A stretch of 64,000 bases of DNA from Schaalia sp. 19OD2882 (GTDB lineage Bacteria > Actinomycetota > Actinomycetes > Actinomycetales > Actinomycetaceae): assembly GCF_018986735.1 (NCBI RefSeq), contig NZ_CP065521.1:744001-808000 (forward strand). Direction: 5' to 3'. Of this stretch, positions 15,240 through 23,050 are shown piece by piece (the stretch's first letter is position 1; every line of letters begins with the position of its first letter). The notes below the pieces were generated by a model. The model was not told the origin of the DNA. It worked only from the letters and a program-made list of their open reading frames with translations, and did not search any database. The position numbers were made by a program, and so were the translations under genes.

Positions 15240-16499
15240 CTACAGCGTACCACCACTTGTCGTGCGCGTCAGGCGCGTCAGCTCTCCTGCATGGTCGATC
15301 ACCATGATCTCGACGAATTTCTGACGCCCGAAGAATCGCCTCCGAATCTGCTCGAGTGCGACCTCATCAGAAAGCCCGCAGCGCCGCAGATCTATGACAA
15401 GGCGATCAGCTTGCTTTGCGCCTCGCTTGAACTGGTCAGAGATTGTGTTCCTCTCAGAGGACCCCCTGGGAGATTTGAACTCCCACACGTGGCCCTCGAT
15501 GATTGCGTCCGGGTTCTTGGCGCCCTTCTCATGCGAAAGCGGCCGAAATTCCACGTCGATGCCAGCAGCCGCCAGCGTTTCACCTGTGGCGATCTCGTGA
15601 GCTTTGACCTTGAGGCCGCGCGGAATTTTGACTTGGCCAAGCCCAGCACGTCTGGCGGCAGACTCTTCCGCTTTGTGCCCCTGGCGCTCGGCTTTCTTCG
15701 CCTTCTTGCGGCTCTTCGCTTTCGTCTCCTTGAAGGAGATGACCGGCCCGTATTCGCCATGCTCGGTTTCCAGAATCAAGTGACGATAGTCCGGCAGGCG
15801 CCCGCTCCTGTCAGACACGCCTGTGCGCGCTTCCACCACCTGATGTGCGCGCTCCAACGTCTCCTCGTCAATCACCTGACGCATCGCGAGTTCCGGCGGT
15901 AGGGGTCCCACATTGCAGTCACACCCCGGATGGATCGGCAGCAGGTCCTTCACGTGGTAGCGCTGCGTCGACGCAATCACGCACAGGGCGCAATTCTCGC
16001 GACCAGTGAGAATTCGCCGGTAGTACTGGCCGCCCATCGCGCGCATCGAATCGCGTGATTGAACGCGCTTTGCGTTCTGCATGTCCCCACCAATGAGCTG
16101 AATCAACCTCAGCTCCCCAGCGCGGACCGCAGCGTCCAGTGGTTTTCCTTCGGACAGCCCATTCCACACCTGCACGCCAGGACGCCGATACACGGCCTGC
16201 GGATCAACTCCCCGCAGCCCCGTGACCGCCTCCTCGTCGATGGGCGGAAGCGCGAGCTTCCACCCCAACTCGCGCGCACACTCGACCATGTAGGCGCGAG
16301 TGAGGTTCGCGGTCTGCAACTGGCCGGCACGAACGCGCGGCACGATCGCCGCGATCATCTCCTCGATCGCAGAATCCCGGTAGTAGGGCAGACTCGCCCA
16401 GACAGCGCGACCGAATGCTTCGACCGCCGACCGTATCTCGTGCACCTGAGCGTCGTAGACCTGGGCGAGCTCATCCAACCTGCCGACGTCAGGCATCAC
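15240..16499 (-). CDS. MuF-type head morphogenesis protein fused to a CdiA-like nuclease toxin
   Basis: Residues ~1-200 are a MuF/SPP1 gp7 head protein. The typical motif includes Cys170, Cys173, YHVKDLLPIHPGCDC (181-195). After a very basic linker (255-290) comes a C-terminal domain (~295-410) resembling the CdiA C-terminal tRNase fold: Glu302, NPDAII (Asp331), VWEFKSP (Glu340, Lys342) and QFKRGAKQA (Gln356-Ala364), giving a PD-(D/E)XK arrangement. MuF proteins with polymorphic toxin tails are known in temperate phages. The basic linker may be cleaved or aid delivery. GTG 16499 or ATG 16496 is the start, after AAGGGGTG. No immunity gene is recognised beside it. Confidence 0.8.
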   Translation of the reverse strand: MMPDVGRLDELAQVYDAQVHEIRSAVEAFGRAVWASLPYYRDSAIEEMIAAIVPRVRAGQLQTANLTRAYMVECARELGWKLALPPIDEEAVTGLRGVDPQAVYRRPGVQVWNGLSEGKPLDAAVRAGELRLIQLIGGDMQNAKRVQSRDSMRAMGGQYYRRILTGRENCALCVIASTQRYHVKDLLPIHPGCDCNVGPLPPELAMRQVIDEETLERAHQVVEARTGVSDRSGRLPDYRHLILETEHGEYGPVISFKETKAKSRKKAKKAERQGHKAEESAARRAGLGQVKIPRGLKVKAHEIATGETLAAAGIDVEFRPLSHEKGAKNPDAIIEGHVWEFKSPRGSSERNTISDQFKRGAKQADRLVIDLRRCGLSDEVALEQIRRRFFGRQKFVEIMVIDHAGELTRLTRTTSGGTL

Positions 16500-16628
16500 T
16501 CACCCCTTCATCCGAACGCCCTCCAGCCCTAAGACCTCGACCTCGGCCGTCAGATCGCCGGCATCCTCAGCCCACCCTCGCAGCCCGTGAAGACACGTCA
16601 GCGGAGCCGATCGGGGCCAGCTGCCCAC
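16500..16628 (-). CDS. Possible small gene overlapping the portal end (42 aa)
   Basis: A frame with a GTG at 16628 ends in TGA immediately before the MuF GTG. It would encode ...AEDAGDLTAEVEVLGLEG..., whose acidic end looks protein-like, but the ribosome site is weak. The first 60 bp overlap the portal gene in another frame. It could be a short leader that couples MuF translation. Confidence 0.3.
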   Translation of the reverse strand: MGSWPRSAPLTCLHGLRGWAEDAGDLTAEVEVLGLEGVRMKG

Positions 16629-17997
16629 CAGATTTCGGCTGAGGAGTCACCCCCTGCGCGGCCTGCAGGCCGAGCGCCAGAGCCATCTGCTCTTCCGCGC
16701 GCCGCTGCTTGTCCTGCGCAATCTGCTCAGGCGAATACCCCAGGATGTTCTCCTGAATCGTCTCCAACGCCTCGCCAGCACCCCTGGCCTGCGCAGCAGC
16801 CGCGTACCGCTCCGTCATGCTGATCGTCGCCGGCGGAGCGAACTTCGCCTCGACCGTCGCGCCATCCAGCTGCGCGCCCTCGATCTGCAGAGCGCGCACC
16901 AACATGACCGCGAGCGCGGGCTTGAAGCGGCGGATGCGGTCCTCTGCCTTGGAGACGAGTTGCGCCATGGGCTGTTCGGCTCCTGATGCGGACTGGTTCG
17001 CGGCGTCTGGGAGCATCGCGGAGAGCGGGGTGCGGGTGGCGCCTGCGAGTTCGCGCCAGTCGTCCTTCACGGCGCTGAGCATGGGGGTGAGGTCGACGGT
17101 CTGGGATTCCCAGATCTCCACGCCAGGTGGGAGTTCCCACAGGGCGCCTGGGCCGGGTTCGAAGATCGCCTGGTAGTCGATCTGGTCGCCCTTCTCGTCC
17201 GTGTCCGGCAGGCCAGGGGCGTCTGGCGAGGAGGCCTTGAGGGCGCGCTGCCTGTAGGTCTGCATCGCCATTGTGACGAGGCGGTAGAGGATGCCGGTGT
17301 TGATGCGGTCGATGATGCCCGTGTGGGCCTCGAACTCACCCATCTCGTCCTTGTTGACCAGGAGGATGACGGGCGGGTCTCCTGCGTACTCGGAGAGCCG
17401 GGTGATGTTCCAGTCTCCGCGGACACGTTCGATGAGTTTGGCGTCCCTGCCGTATGAGTCGCGCGCGTATTCGGCGCAGACGCCGTCGACCCACACGACC
17501 ATGTGGTCGGTGTGGTCCGACATGGTTCGCCAGACCTTGACGGCGGCCCGGGCTTTCCACGGGCGGACCGGGTCCGGCTCGGCGTAGAACTGCTCCGGCC
17601 GTTCCCGTGTGACGACGGCTTCCCCGTTGTCGTCGACGGTCTCCAGCATGTAGCCGACGCCGACGGTGAAGGCATCGCGAGCTGCGTCCTGGAAAGCGAC
17701 GTCAAGGCGGTTGTCCCGCCAGATCCGTCGCGCCTGTTCCGCGAGGGGCGAATCAGGTGAGTTGCCGACGAGGATCCCGTTCGGATGGATGCGCTCGGCC
17801 AGGGAATCGACGATGAGAGCGGCCGAGTTTGCCAAGGCGCGCCGCTGGAAGGCCGCCCATGACTTGCGCAGGTTCGGCCCCATCTCCGGTAGGGGAGCGT
17901 TGCCGTTGGTGTAGCCGCGCAGCCTGTCGATCCTGGGACGCGCCTTGTCCATCCGCTCGGTGAGGAAGGAGACCCACTGGTCCATCGTCTTCGGCAT
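16567..17997 (-). CDS. Portal protein (SPP1 gp6-like)
   Basis: This 476-aa protein begins MPKTMDQWVSFLTERMDKAR. It has the SPP1-type portal features RIDRLRGYTNGNAPLPEMGP near the N-terminus, VILLVNKDEMGEFEAHTGI in the middle, and a C-terminal stem/crown rich in Ala/Gln helices. It forms the dodecameric DNA entry ring and binds the terminase. Start and position next to the large terminase agree. Confidence 0.85.
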   Translation of the reverse strand: MPKTMDQWVSFLTERMDKARPRIDRLRGYTNGNAPLPEMGPNLRKSWAAFQRRALANSAALIVDSLAERIHPNGILVGNSPDSPLAEQARRIWRDNRLDVAFQDAARDAFTVGVGYMLETVDDNGEAVVTRERPEQFYAEPDPVRPWKARAAVKVWRTMSDHTDHMVVWVDGVCAEYARDSYGRDAKLIERVRGDWNITRLSEYAGDPPVILLVNKDEMGEFEAHTGIIDRINTGILYRLVTMAMQTYRQRALKASSPDAPGLPDTDEKGDQIDYQAIFEPGPGALWELPPGVEIWESQTVDLTPMLSAVKDDWRELAGATRTPLSAMLPDAANQSASGAEQPMAQLVSKAEDRIRRFKPALAVMLVRALQIEGAQLDGATVEAKFAPPATISMTERYAAAAQARGAGEALETIQENILGYSPEQIAQDKQRRAEEQMALALGLQAAQGVTPQPKSGGQLAPIGSADVSSRAARVG

Positions 17998-18020
17998 GCG
18001 GTTCCCCTTCCCCTGGTCTC

Positions 18021-19688
18021 TCAGTAGATGCGGCGCGGGCGGCGCCTGGCCGTCTGCCTGGCGGCGCCCTTTCCGACGGCGTCGAGGCCCGCCTTGAACG
18101 CGAACATGGCGCCCCAGGCGGCGTCGATCTTGCTGCAGTCCTGATCGTCTGGCGGCTTGACGAGGACGTACCCGGCCTGCCTTGGCGCCTTACGCGCGTT
18201 GAGCAGGTGAGCAGTGAACGTCGGGTCCCCGTCGTAGGTGACCTCGCACAAGCGGATCGCGGAGAGCATGTCCGCGAAGTTTTGACACGTCTGCGAGACG
18301 TTGCGCTGCGGGTAGCGGATCGGCTCGCTGGCGCTGATCTTCGCTTTCAGGCGCCCGTGGTAGGCCGCCTCCCACTCCTTGACGAGCTGCGCCCACCCTG
18401 CCGACGGGTCAGCGTAGAAGCCAACGACATTGAACCGCTCGAACGCCGCCTTCACGGTCTGCTCGATCTCCAACTTGGGCGGCGTCCACCCCTCGCCCGC
18501 CGGCCCGTCAGGCTGGGACCAGATGCCCACCCTGAAAAAGTGCTTCTGTGTAACCGAGTACCCGATGAGGACCGTGGAGTCAGCGAGACCGATCTTGCGA
18601 CCCTCGGACCCGTCGAAGCCAAGCGTGATCGGCTCGGTCGATGACACGACCTTGGTGCGGTCCTCGATCGCCCGCAGCTCAGGCATCGACAGCCACGCGT
18701 CAGACGCCGACGTGATTTGGTTGAGGAAGTCGGACGACATCTGCGCCGGGTCGGCCGACGGCGCCCAGAACTCCGCAGTGATCGTCTCAAGATTCACCCA
18801 CCCAGGAGTGCACGGCGGATCGTGCAGCACGCACCCACGCGGATCTCTCGAGGAATCACCGTAGGCTACCCGCAGCCCCTCGATCAGACTGTCGTGGTCC
18901 GCCAGGTCCGTCGTCAGCGGCGCTTCCCGGTGATCGTAGAGAAGGGTCCTTGCGGCGAGCTCCTTCACCTTGCCAGCCGCGATGAGGTCCGCTTCCCTCG
19001 CTGTCATCTCAGCGACACTGCGCTCACCAACCGTGTACGCGTTCGGCGTTTCCACCGTGGTTCCGCCGACCTTCCGCGCGTTCGAGCGAAGAGTGCGCGC
19101 CAGCTTGATGCCCCCGTTGCCCGGCAGCCACGTCTCCGTCTGATCCATGACAGCGAACACAGCTCGAGCACCCTTGACCGACGTCGCGGACGAGGTGCGC
19201 GTCTCGATCCGGCCGCGCCGCAGCGCGACGAACGAGTCCATCACATCAAGCCTGTACTCGTCCTGTGCCGGCGAGCCACGCAGCATTTCCAACAGCGGGT
19301 CCCACGTGTTCGACGTCTGGTCATCAGTCGTCGCCGTCGCCTGCACCAGCGGTGTCCGCCGGGTCGACCACGGGACCCCCACGGGCTGACCCTGAGCGTC
19401 CCACCCGTCGCACAGGACCGGCCCCATGGCCTCCACAGCCGCCAAGGCCGCCACGAACGGCGACTTGCCCCACCCTCGAGGCCGCGACAGAACTCCGCGC
19501 GTCTTGACGCGCTCACAGGTGATCGGATCGACCTCGTAGAAGTTCACGAGGAAGTCCAACTGCTCCTGCGTCGGGACGAACGGCTCAGCGTTGTCAGTGT
19601 CCGGACGCAGCAGGTAGGCAGTCATCCAGTCCGCCACGTCGAACCCCAGCGTCGGGAACTCGTCCCCCTCGAGAGGCTTCCATGGCAT
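18021..19688 (-). CDS. terL: Terminase large subunit
   Basis: This 555-aa DNA packaging motor has an N-terminal ATPase with a Walker A-like SRPRGWGKSPF (residues 68-78), Walker B plus catalytic glutamate in VFAVMDQTETW, and a coupling region ~240-300. The C-terminal RNase-H-like nuclease starts at TLGFDGSEG, with a later acidic DQDCSKIDAAW. It is transcribed after the small subunit with 11 bp between. Confidence 0.9.
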   Translation of the reverse strand: MPWKPLEGDEFPTLGFDVADWMTAYLLRPDTDNAEPFVPTQEQLDFLVNFYEVDPITCERVKTRGVLSRPRGWGKSPFVAALAAVEAMGPVLCDGWDAQGQPVGVPWSTRRTPLVQATATTDDQTSNTWDPLLEMLRGSPAQDEYRLDVMDSFVALRRGRIETRTSSATSVKGARAVFAVMDQTETWLPGNGGIKLARTLRSNARKVGGTTVETPNAYTVGERSVAEMTAREADLIAAGKVKELAARTLLYDHREAPLTTDLADHDSLIEGLRVAYGDSSRDPRGCVLHDPPCTPGWVNLETITAEFWAPSADPAQMSSDFLNQITSASDAWLSMPELRAIEDRTKVVSSTEPITLGFDGSEGRKIGLADSTVLIGYSVTQKHFFRVGIWSQPDGPAGEGWTPPKLEIEQTVKAAFERFNVVGFYADPSAGWAQLVKEWEAAYHGRLKAKISASEPIRYPQRNVSQTCQNFADMLSAIRLCEVTYDGDPTFTAHLLNARKAPRQAGYVLVKPPDDQDCSKIDAAWGAMFAFKAGLDAVGKGAARQTARRRPRRIY

Positions 19689-19699
19689 GGCGCCCCCTC

Positions 19700-20194
19700 T
19701 CAGGCGTCGACAGCCGCCAGGCGAGTCACCCGCGAGCGCGCGCGCTGTCGAGCGCTCCCCAGGCCGTCGACGAGTCTTGGCTCACCTGCTTCTACCATGT
19801 CAGCGTCAGCGAACGTGATGCGCAGGCGCGCCCTGTCCTCGGGCGTCGCACCGAACTTTGCGACCCGCAGACGCAGTTCCGACTCGAACCGCAAGTCTCC
19901 TGACCACACAGCCGCGTGAAGTAGCGCCGTATCCAGCAGGAACGACCAGTCCGTCTCGGTGAAATCCCCCGACAGTGGGGATTGTGCCCACATCTGCCAC
20001 CAGCGCCTTGTGACCGCCGGCCACACGAACAGCTTCTTGCGGGGAACCCCATCCTCGCCAACGACCTCTCGGTAGAACTTGGGGAGTGGCGGCTGCTCGG
20101 TGGGGATCGCCGGGATGATCTTCAACGGCGCCGGGTCGGCGTTGCGACGGGCCCTCTTGGTCGGATCCTTTGGCTGCGGGCCGCGTCCAGCCAT
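19700..20194 (-). CDS. terS: Terminase small subunit
   Basis: The ATG at 20194 (MAGRGPQPKDPTKRARRNAD) follows GGGGGTGA and lies within a longer open frame. The basic N-terminus and the TDWSFLLDTALLHAAVWSGD segment match the phage small terminase type of actinobacteria (164 aa). It would recognise the packaging site, probably nearby, and hand DNA to TerL. Confidence 0.8.
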   Translation of the reverse strand: MAGRGPQPKDPTKRARRNADPAPLKIIPAIPTEQPPLPKFYREVVGEDGVPRKKLFVWPAVTRRWWQMWAQSPLSGDFTETDWSFLLDTALLHAAVWSGDLRFESELRLRVAKFGATPEDRARLRITFADADMVEAGEPRLVDGLGSARQRARSRVTRLAAVDA

Positions 20195-20240
20195 GCGCAG
20201 ATCACCCCCAACAGTCAGATCCCCCAACGGGTTTTCGCGT

Positions 20241-20246
20241 TACAAT
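20241..20246 (+). promoter_or_regulatory. -10 element TACAAT of a leaderless promoter
   Basis: TACAAT lies exactly 6 nt before the GTG at 20253, so transcription would start at or next to the start codon. No convincing -35 or ribosome site is seen. Confidence 0.65.
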
Positions 20247-20252
20247 GGTTGC

Positions 20253-20804
20253 GTGAGGATCTGTCAGAACGCCTGGTGCGGGCGCCCCATCCCCTCGTCC
20301 AAGAGAGTCGGAACGAGGTTCTGCTCGACGCGCTGCCGAGTCGCCGCTCACCGGTCGGCCCGCGCCGGGAATGTCCCGACCGAGATGATCTCACAGCCCA
20401 GGTGGGTCAACCACCTTGACAAGCGGCCGATCAATCCAAGGACCGGGCAGGCGGCCTCATCGACCAACCCCGCCACCTGGGGGACCTACGATGCTGCCCG
20501 CGAGCGCGACCCCGAGCACCTGGGCTACGTCCTCGGCGCCGGCATCGGATGCATCGACCTCGACCACTGCCTCGACGAGGACGGGACCCCGAACGAGGCG
20601 ACCGTCGAGCTCCTCGACTTCTACGCTGGCTCCTACGTGGAGGCCAGCCCGAGCGGACGCGGCTTGCACATCTGGGGAACCTCGTGCGAGCGCCCCGGAT
20701 TCAGGCGCACCTGGAAGGGTCAGAGCGTCGAGTTCTACTCGGTCGGCAGGTACATCACCGTCACCGGCCGAGTGTTCCGCGCCGGGCGCCTCCTACCCCT
20801 GTAA
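20253..20804 (+). CDS. Stand-alone AEP/PrimPol primase domain with N-terminal zinc motif
   Basis: This 183-aa protein begins with a zinc-knuckle-like stretch (Cys5, Cys9, Cys24, Cys28). It then shows the three signatures of the archaeo-eukaryotic primase fold found in phage/plasmid replicases: CIDLDH (DxD at 102-104), EASPSGRGLHIWG (131-142) and EFYSVGRYITVTG (160-172). Family members usually continue into a helicase, but this one stops just after the domain. It is transcribed divergently from terminase from a leaderless promoter. Confidence 0.7.
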   Translation: MRICQNAWCGRPIPSSKRVGTRFCSTRCRVAAHRSARAGNVPTEMISQPRWVNHLDKRPINPRTGQAASSTNPATWGTYDAARERDPEHLGYVLGAGIGCIDLDHCLDEDGTPNEATVELLDFYAGSYVEASPSGRGLHIWGTSCERPGFRRTWKGQSVEFYSVGRYITVTGRVFRAGRLLPL

Positions 20805-20941
20805 CGCCGCTCGAATCCCCCGTCAAAACCCTCACGGGAGGGACACCCGCACCCCGACTTTTCTGTGTAACGTCAACGAAAAGTCCCCATCTCCGAATCC
20901 CCAGACCCGTACAAACAAAATCCGACAGCACCTCTTGGTGC

Positions 20942-21280
20942 TCAGGTCGGGCGGGGGAGGGGGTCCCCACCCCCTGGGCTGGTCAGACCCGGGTGTGGGC
21001 GGGGCGGCGGCGCGGTCCGGCGTCGCGCCTCGGCCAGGGCCTGCTGGGCCTCGACGCGGGTCTTGCGCTTGTGGTGCCACGAGCACAACCACTGAAGGTT
21101 CTCGACCCGATGGTCATCCCCCCGTTGCACGTGGTCGCAGTCCGTCCCCCATGCTGGGCAGCGCGTCCCGTCGTGAAGCATGGCCTCGCACTGTCCGCCT
21201 GCCCTTGCCTGGACGAAACGCCGGCGCTCCTGCCAGTCGCGCGGCAGCCGGGCGCGGCGCCCGCTGGACTCCCAGCCCAC
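20942..21280 (-). CDS. HNH endonuclease
   Basis: This 112-aa protein has the HNH motif CDHVQRGDDHRVENLQWLCS followed by WHHKRKT, and a zinc pair Cys31/Cys41. Small HNH nucleases beside terminase genes assist DNA packaging cleavage in many cos-type phages. The 137 bp between it and the primase gene (20805-20941) contain no gene I can support; a cos/packaging site could lie here but is not seen. Confidence 0.8.
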   Translation of the reverse strand: MGWESSGRRARLPRDWQERRRFVQARAGGQCEAMLHDGTRCPAWGTDCDHVQRGDDHRVENLQWLCSWHHKRKTRVEAQQALAEARRRTAPPPRPHPGLTSPGGGDPLPRPT

Positions 21281-21282
21281 GG

Positions 21283-21921
21283 TCAGCGCCCGTCTCTTCC
21301 GTTCGCGCGCCTGGCTTCACGTGCTTCCCGGTATCGGGTCAGGTGCGCGGGCATCTGGTAGATGTACTGAAGCAGGGACGACATGAACGCGAGCACGTCG
21401 TCGCATTCCTCCTCGGTGACGTCAGCGACGAAGTCTCCGAGCGCCATCTCGTTGCCGAGGTGGCGGATCTCGTGAGCGGTCTCAACCAGCAAGCCCGGCA
21501 GCTCGGCCACCTCGGCCAAGTGGTCGATCTTCGAGGAGAGTGTGCCTGATGTCAGGCCCTTGTCCTTCGCGACAGCCTCAATGACTGATCGCGCGAGAAG
21601 GATCGCTGCCCTGTACGAGCGGATCGAGTAGCAGGCGTACGCCTCGGACGCGGCATCGCAGATCGGATGTGGCACGTCGACGAACCTCCTCCCCAGGCCG
21701 CGAACCGGCAGCCACTCAGCCTGGTGGTCGGACGCCTCCAGGATTGTCCGCACCTCGATGCGGTCCATGCCGTCGAGGTCAGCGGTCGAAGTCATTGACA
21801 GGTACCCGCAGCTGTCGCACTTGAAGACCTGCCACCACAATCCATCGGCGGCCTGCGTCACGTCTGAGTGCGCAGTCAGGTGCGCTACCTGTTCACAGTT
21901 CCAGCAGATTCGTGAAGCCAT
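21283..21921 (-). CDS. DUF4145 protein with N-terminal zinc ribbon
   Basis: The ATG at 21921 begins MASRICWNCEQVAHLTAHSD. Two CxxC pairs (ICWNC and KCDSC) form a zinc ribbon. A C-terminal helical DUF4145 domain follows (CYSIRSYRAAILLARSVIEA, KGLTSGTLSSKIDHLAEVAE, TAHEIRHLGNEMALGDF). DUF4145 occurs alone or fused to nuclease/defence proteins; its biochemical role is unclear. The gene stops 2 bp before the HNH gene start. Confidence 0.75.
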   Translation of the reverse strand: MASRICWNCEQVAHLTAHSDVTQAADGLWWQVFKCDSCGYLSMTSTADLDGMDRIEVRTILEASDHQAEWLPVRGLGRRFVDVPHPICDAASEAYACYSIRSYRAAILLARSVIEAVAKDKGLTSGTLSSKIDHLAEVAELPGLLVETAHEIRHLGNEMALGDFVADVTEEECDDVLAFMSSLLQYIYQMPAHLTRYREAREARRANGRDGR

Positions 21922-21947
21922 GAGCCAATCATGCCCCCTCAACACGA

Positions 21948-22002
21948 ACGCCCCGACCTGCATGGGCGGGGCGTGGGCACACTGGTGGCACTGACACCAG
22001 TG
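21948..22002. repeat. Two adjacent inverted repeats between DUF4145 and the HTH gene
   Basis: The first is ACGCCCCG (21948-21955) pairing with 21967-21974, terminator-like. The second is CACTGGTG (21980-21987) pairing with CACCAGTG (21995-22002), a 23-bp operator-like palindrome. They fill the 117-bp space upstream of the DUF4145 gene. They could terminate the early operon and control DUF4145. Confidence 0.5.
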
Positions 22003-22038
22003 TGACACCCCGGCCAAAGGACGGCAACTCACCCCACA

Positions 22039-22248
22039 TCAGTGTGCCCCCGCGTGCGGACGAGAAGCGTGGCGACCCCGCTTCTCCTGCGCCATTGCGT
22101 CTGGCCAGCGCACCCAGCGGCGGCCCGCAACCAGGACCGACTGGACCCTGCCCCGTGCGATCCACTGCCTGACCCTGCACGCGTCGATGCCCATGCGGTC
22201 GGCGACCTCGGCCACCGTCAGCCACTCGATCCCGTCAGGCGCTCGCAC
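22039..22248 (-). CDS. Small HTH DNA-binding protein (excisionase-like)
   Basis: The GTG at 22248 overlaps the end of the upstream gene with GAGGTGG upstream. The 69-aa product contains a winged-HTH of the AlpA/HTH_17 type (LTVAEVADRMGIDACRVRQW then ARGRVQSVLVAGRRWVRW). Such proteins act as excisionases or early regulators. The longer open frame above is a shadow. Confidence 0.7.
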   Translation of the reverse strand: MRAPDGIEWLTVAEVADRMGIDACRVRQWIARGRVQSVLVAGRRWVRWPDAMAQEKRGRHASRPHAGAH

Positions 22249-23050
22249 GCTCGGCCACCTCCTCGACCAGGTCCGGGCGAGCGAGCACCAGCTCGACCGT
22301 CCGCGTCCACGCGTCCTCGACCCACAGGCGACCGCAGTCCTCGCTGTCGCAGGACACCAAGGCCGCATCCCCCGCCTCACGAGGAGGCCAGTACACCAGG
22401 GACCGCAGACCGCAGCAGGGGCAGGGCATCGGCACCCTGTGCGCCGGCTCCTCGACGGGCCACCGGGCCTTGGCGGTCGACACCGCCGCGTCGAGCTCGG
22501 CACGCATGTCGCCCGCCCACGACTGGGCGGCCACCCACGCCAGGTGAGGCAGCAGCCACTTCGATGCAGAGCGGACCGCGTCGACTGACGCTCCCAACCG
22601 GTGCTCGGCCGGAAGGAATACCTTGCCCGAGGCCGGGTCCACCTGGCGTTCGGGTGCCGAGAACCTCCACCCCCACGCCGATGGGCCACGCAACCCAGCC
22701 GGGTGCAGACGAACCACTTCGTCGATCCACGACCCGAGCAGCGCCGCCAACTCGTCAGCCGCGTCGAGAGCCGCAGGGAACAACACCCTGGACCCAGGAA
22801 CCGAACCACCACCCGAGTCGCCACGACCCATCGGCGACTGGATCGACGGAACCGCCTCGAAGTGCAGATGCTCCACCAGGCCAGGCATGTCCACCACCGC
22901 ACCTGTCAGACGCTGGAAACACCACCGGCACAGGCGACCCACCTCCGCAGGCCTGGGCGCACACCCCCTGCAAGGCTCACCCCCACAGGACCCCAGGTGC
23001 CTACCCGAGACCCGGCAGCCACATACACACCATAAGTCACCCGTCATCAA
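22235..23050 (-). CDS. Zinc-cluster-rich prophage protein
   Basis: This 271-aa protein has many N-terminal cysteines (CVCGCRVSGRHLGSCGG, CRGCAPRPAEVGRLCRWC), a helical middle (DAADELAALLGSWIDEVVRL) and a C-terminal CPCCGLRSLVYWPP plus CDSEDC ribbon. No family function is known to me. It is coupled by 4 bp to the upstream HNH-type gene and overlaps the HTH gene downstream. Co-occurrence suggests a role in early DNA metabolism or regulation. Confidence 0.65.
   Translation of the reverse strand: MMTGDLWCVCGCRVSGRHLGSCGGEPCRGCAPRPAEVGRLCRWCFQRLTGAVVDMPGLVEHLHFEAVPSIQSPMGRGDSGGGSVPGSRVLFPAALDAADELAALLGSWIDEVVRLHPAGLRGPSAWGWRFSAPERQVDPASGKVFLPAEHRLGASVDAVRSASKWLLPHLAWVAAQSWAGDMRAELDAAVSTAKARWPVEEPAHRVPMPCPCCGLRSLVYWPPREAGDAALVSCDSEDCGRLWVEDAWTRTVELVLARPDLVEEVAERASA

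Noticed and set aside
22039..22902. 287-aa minus ORF antisense-like over the zinc-rich protein
   Set aside because: The real gene begins at GTG 22248; the rest is an Arg/Ser-rich shadow of the 22235-23050 gene.
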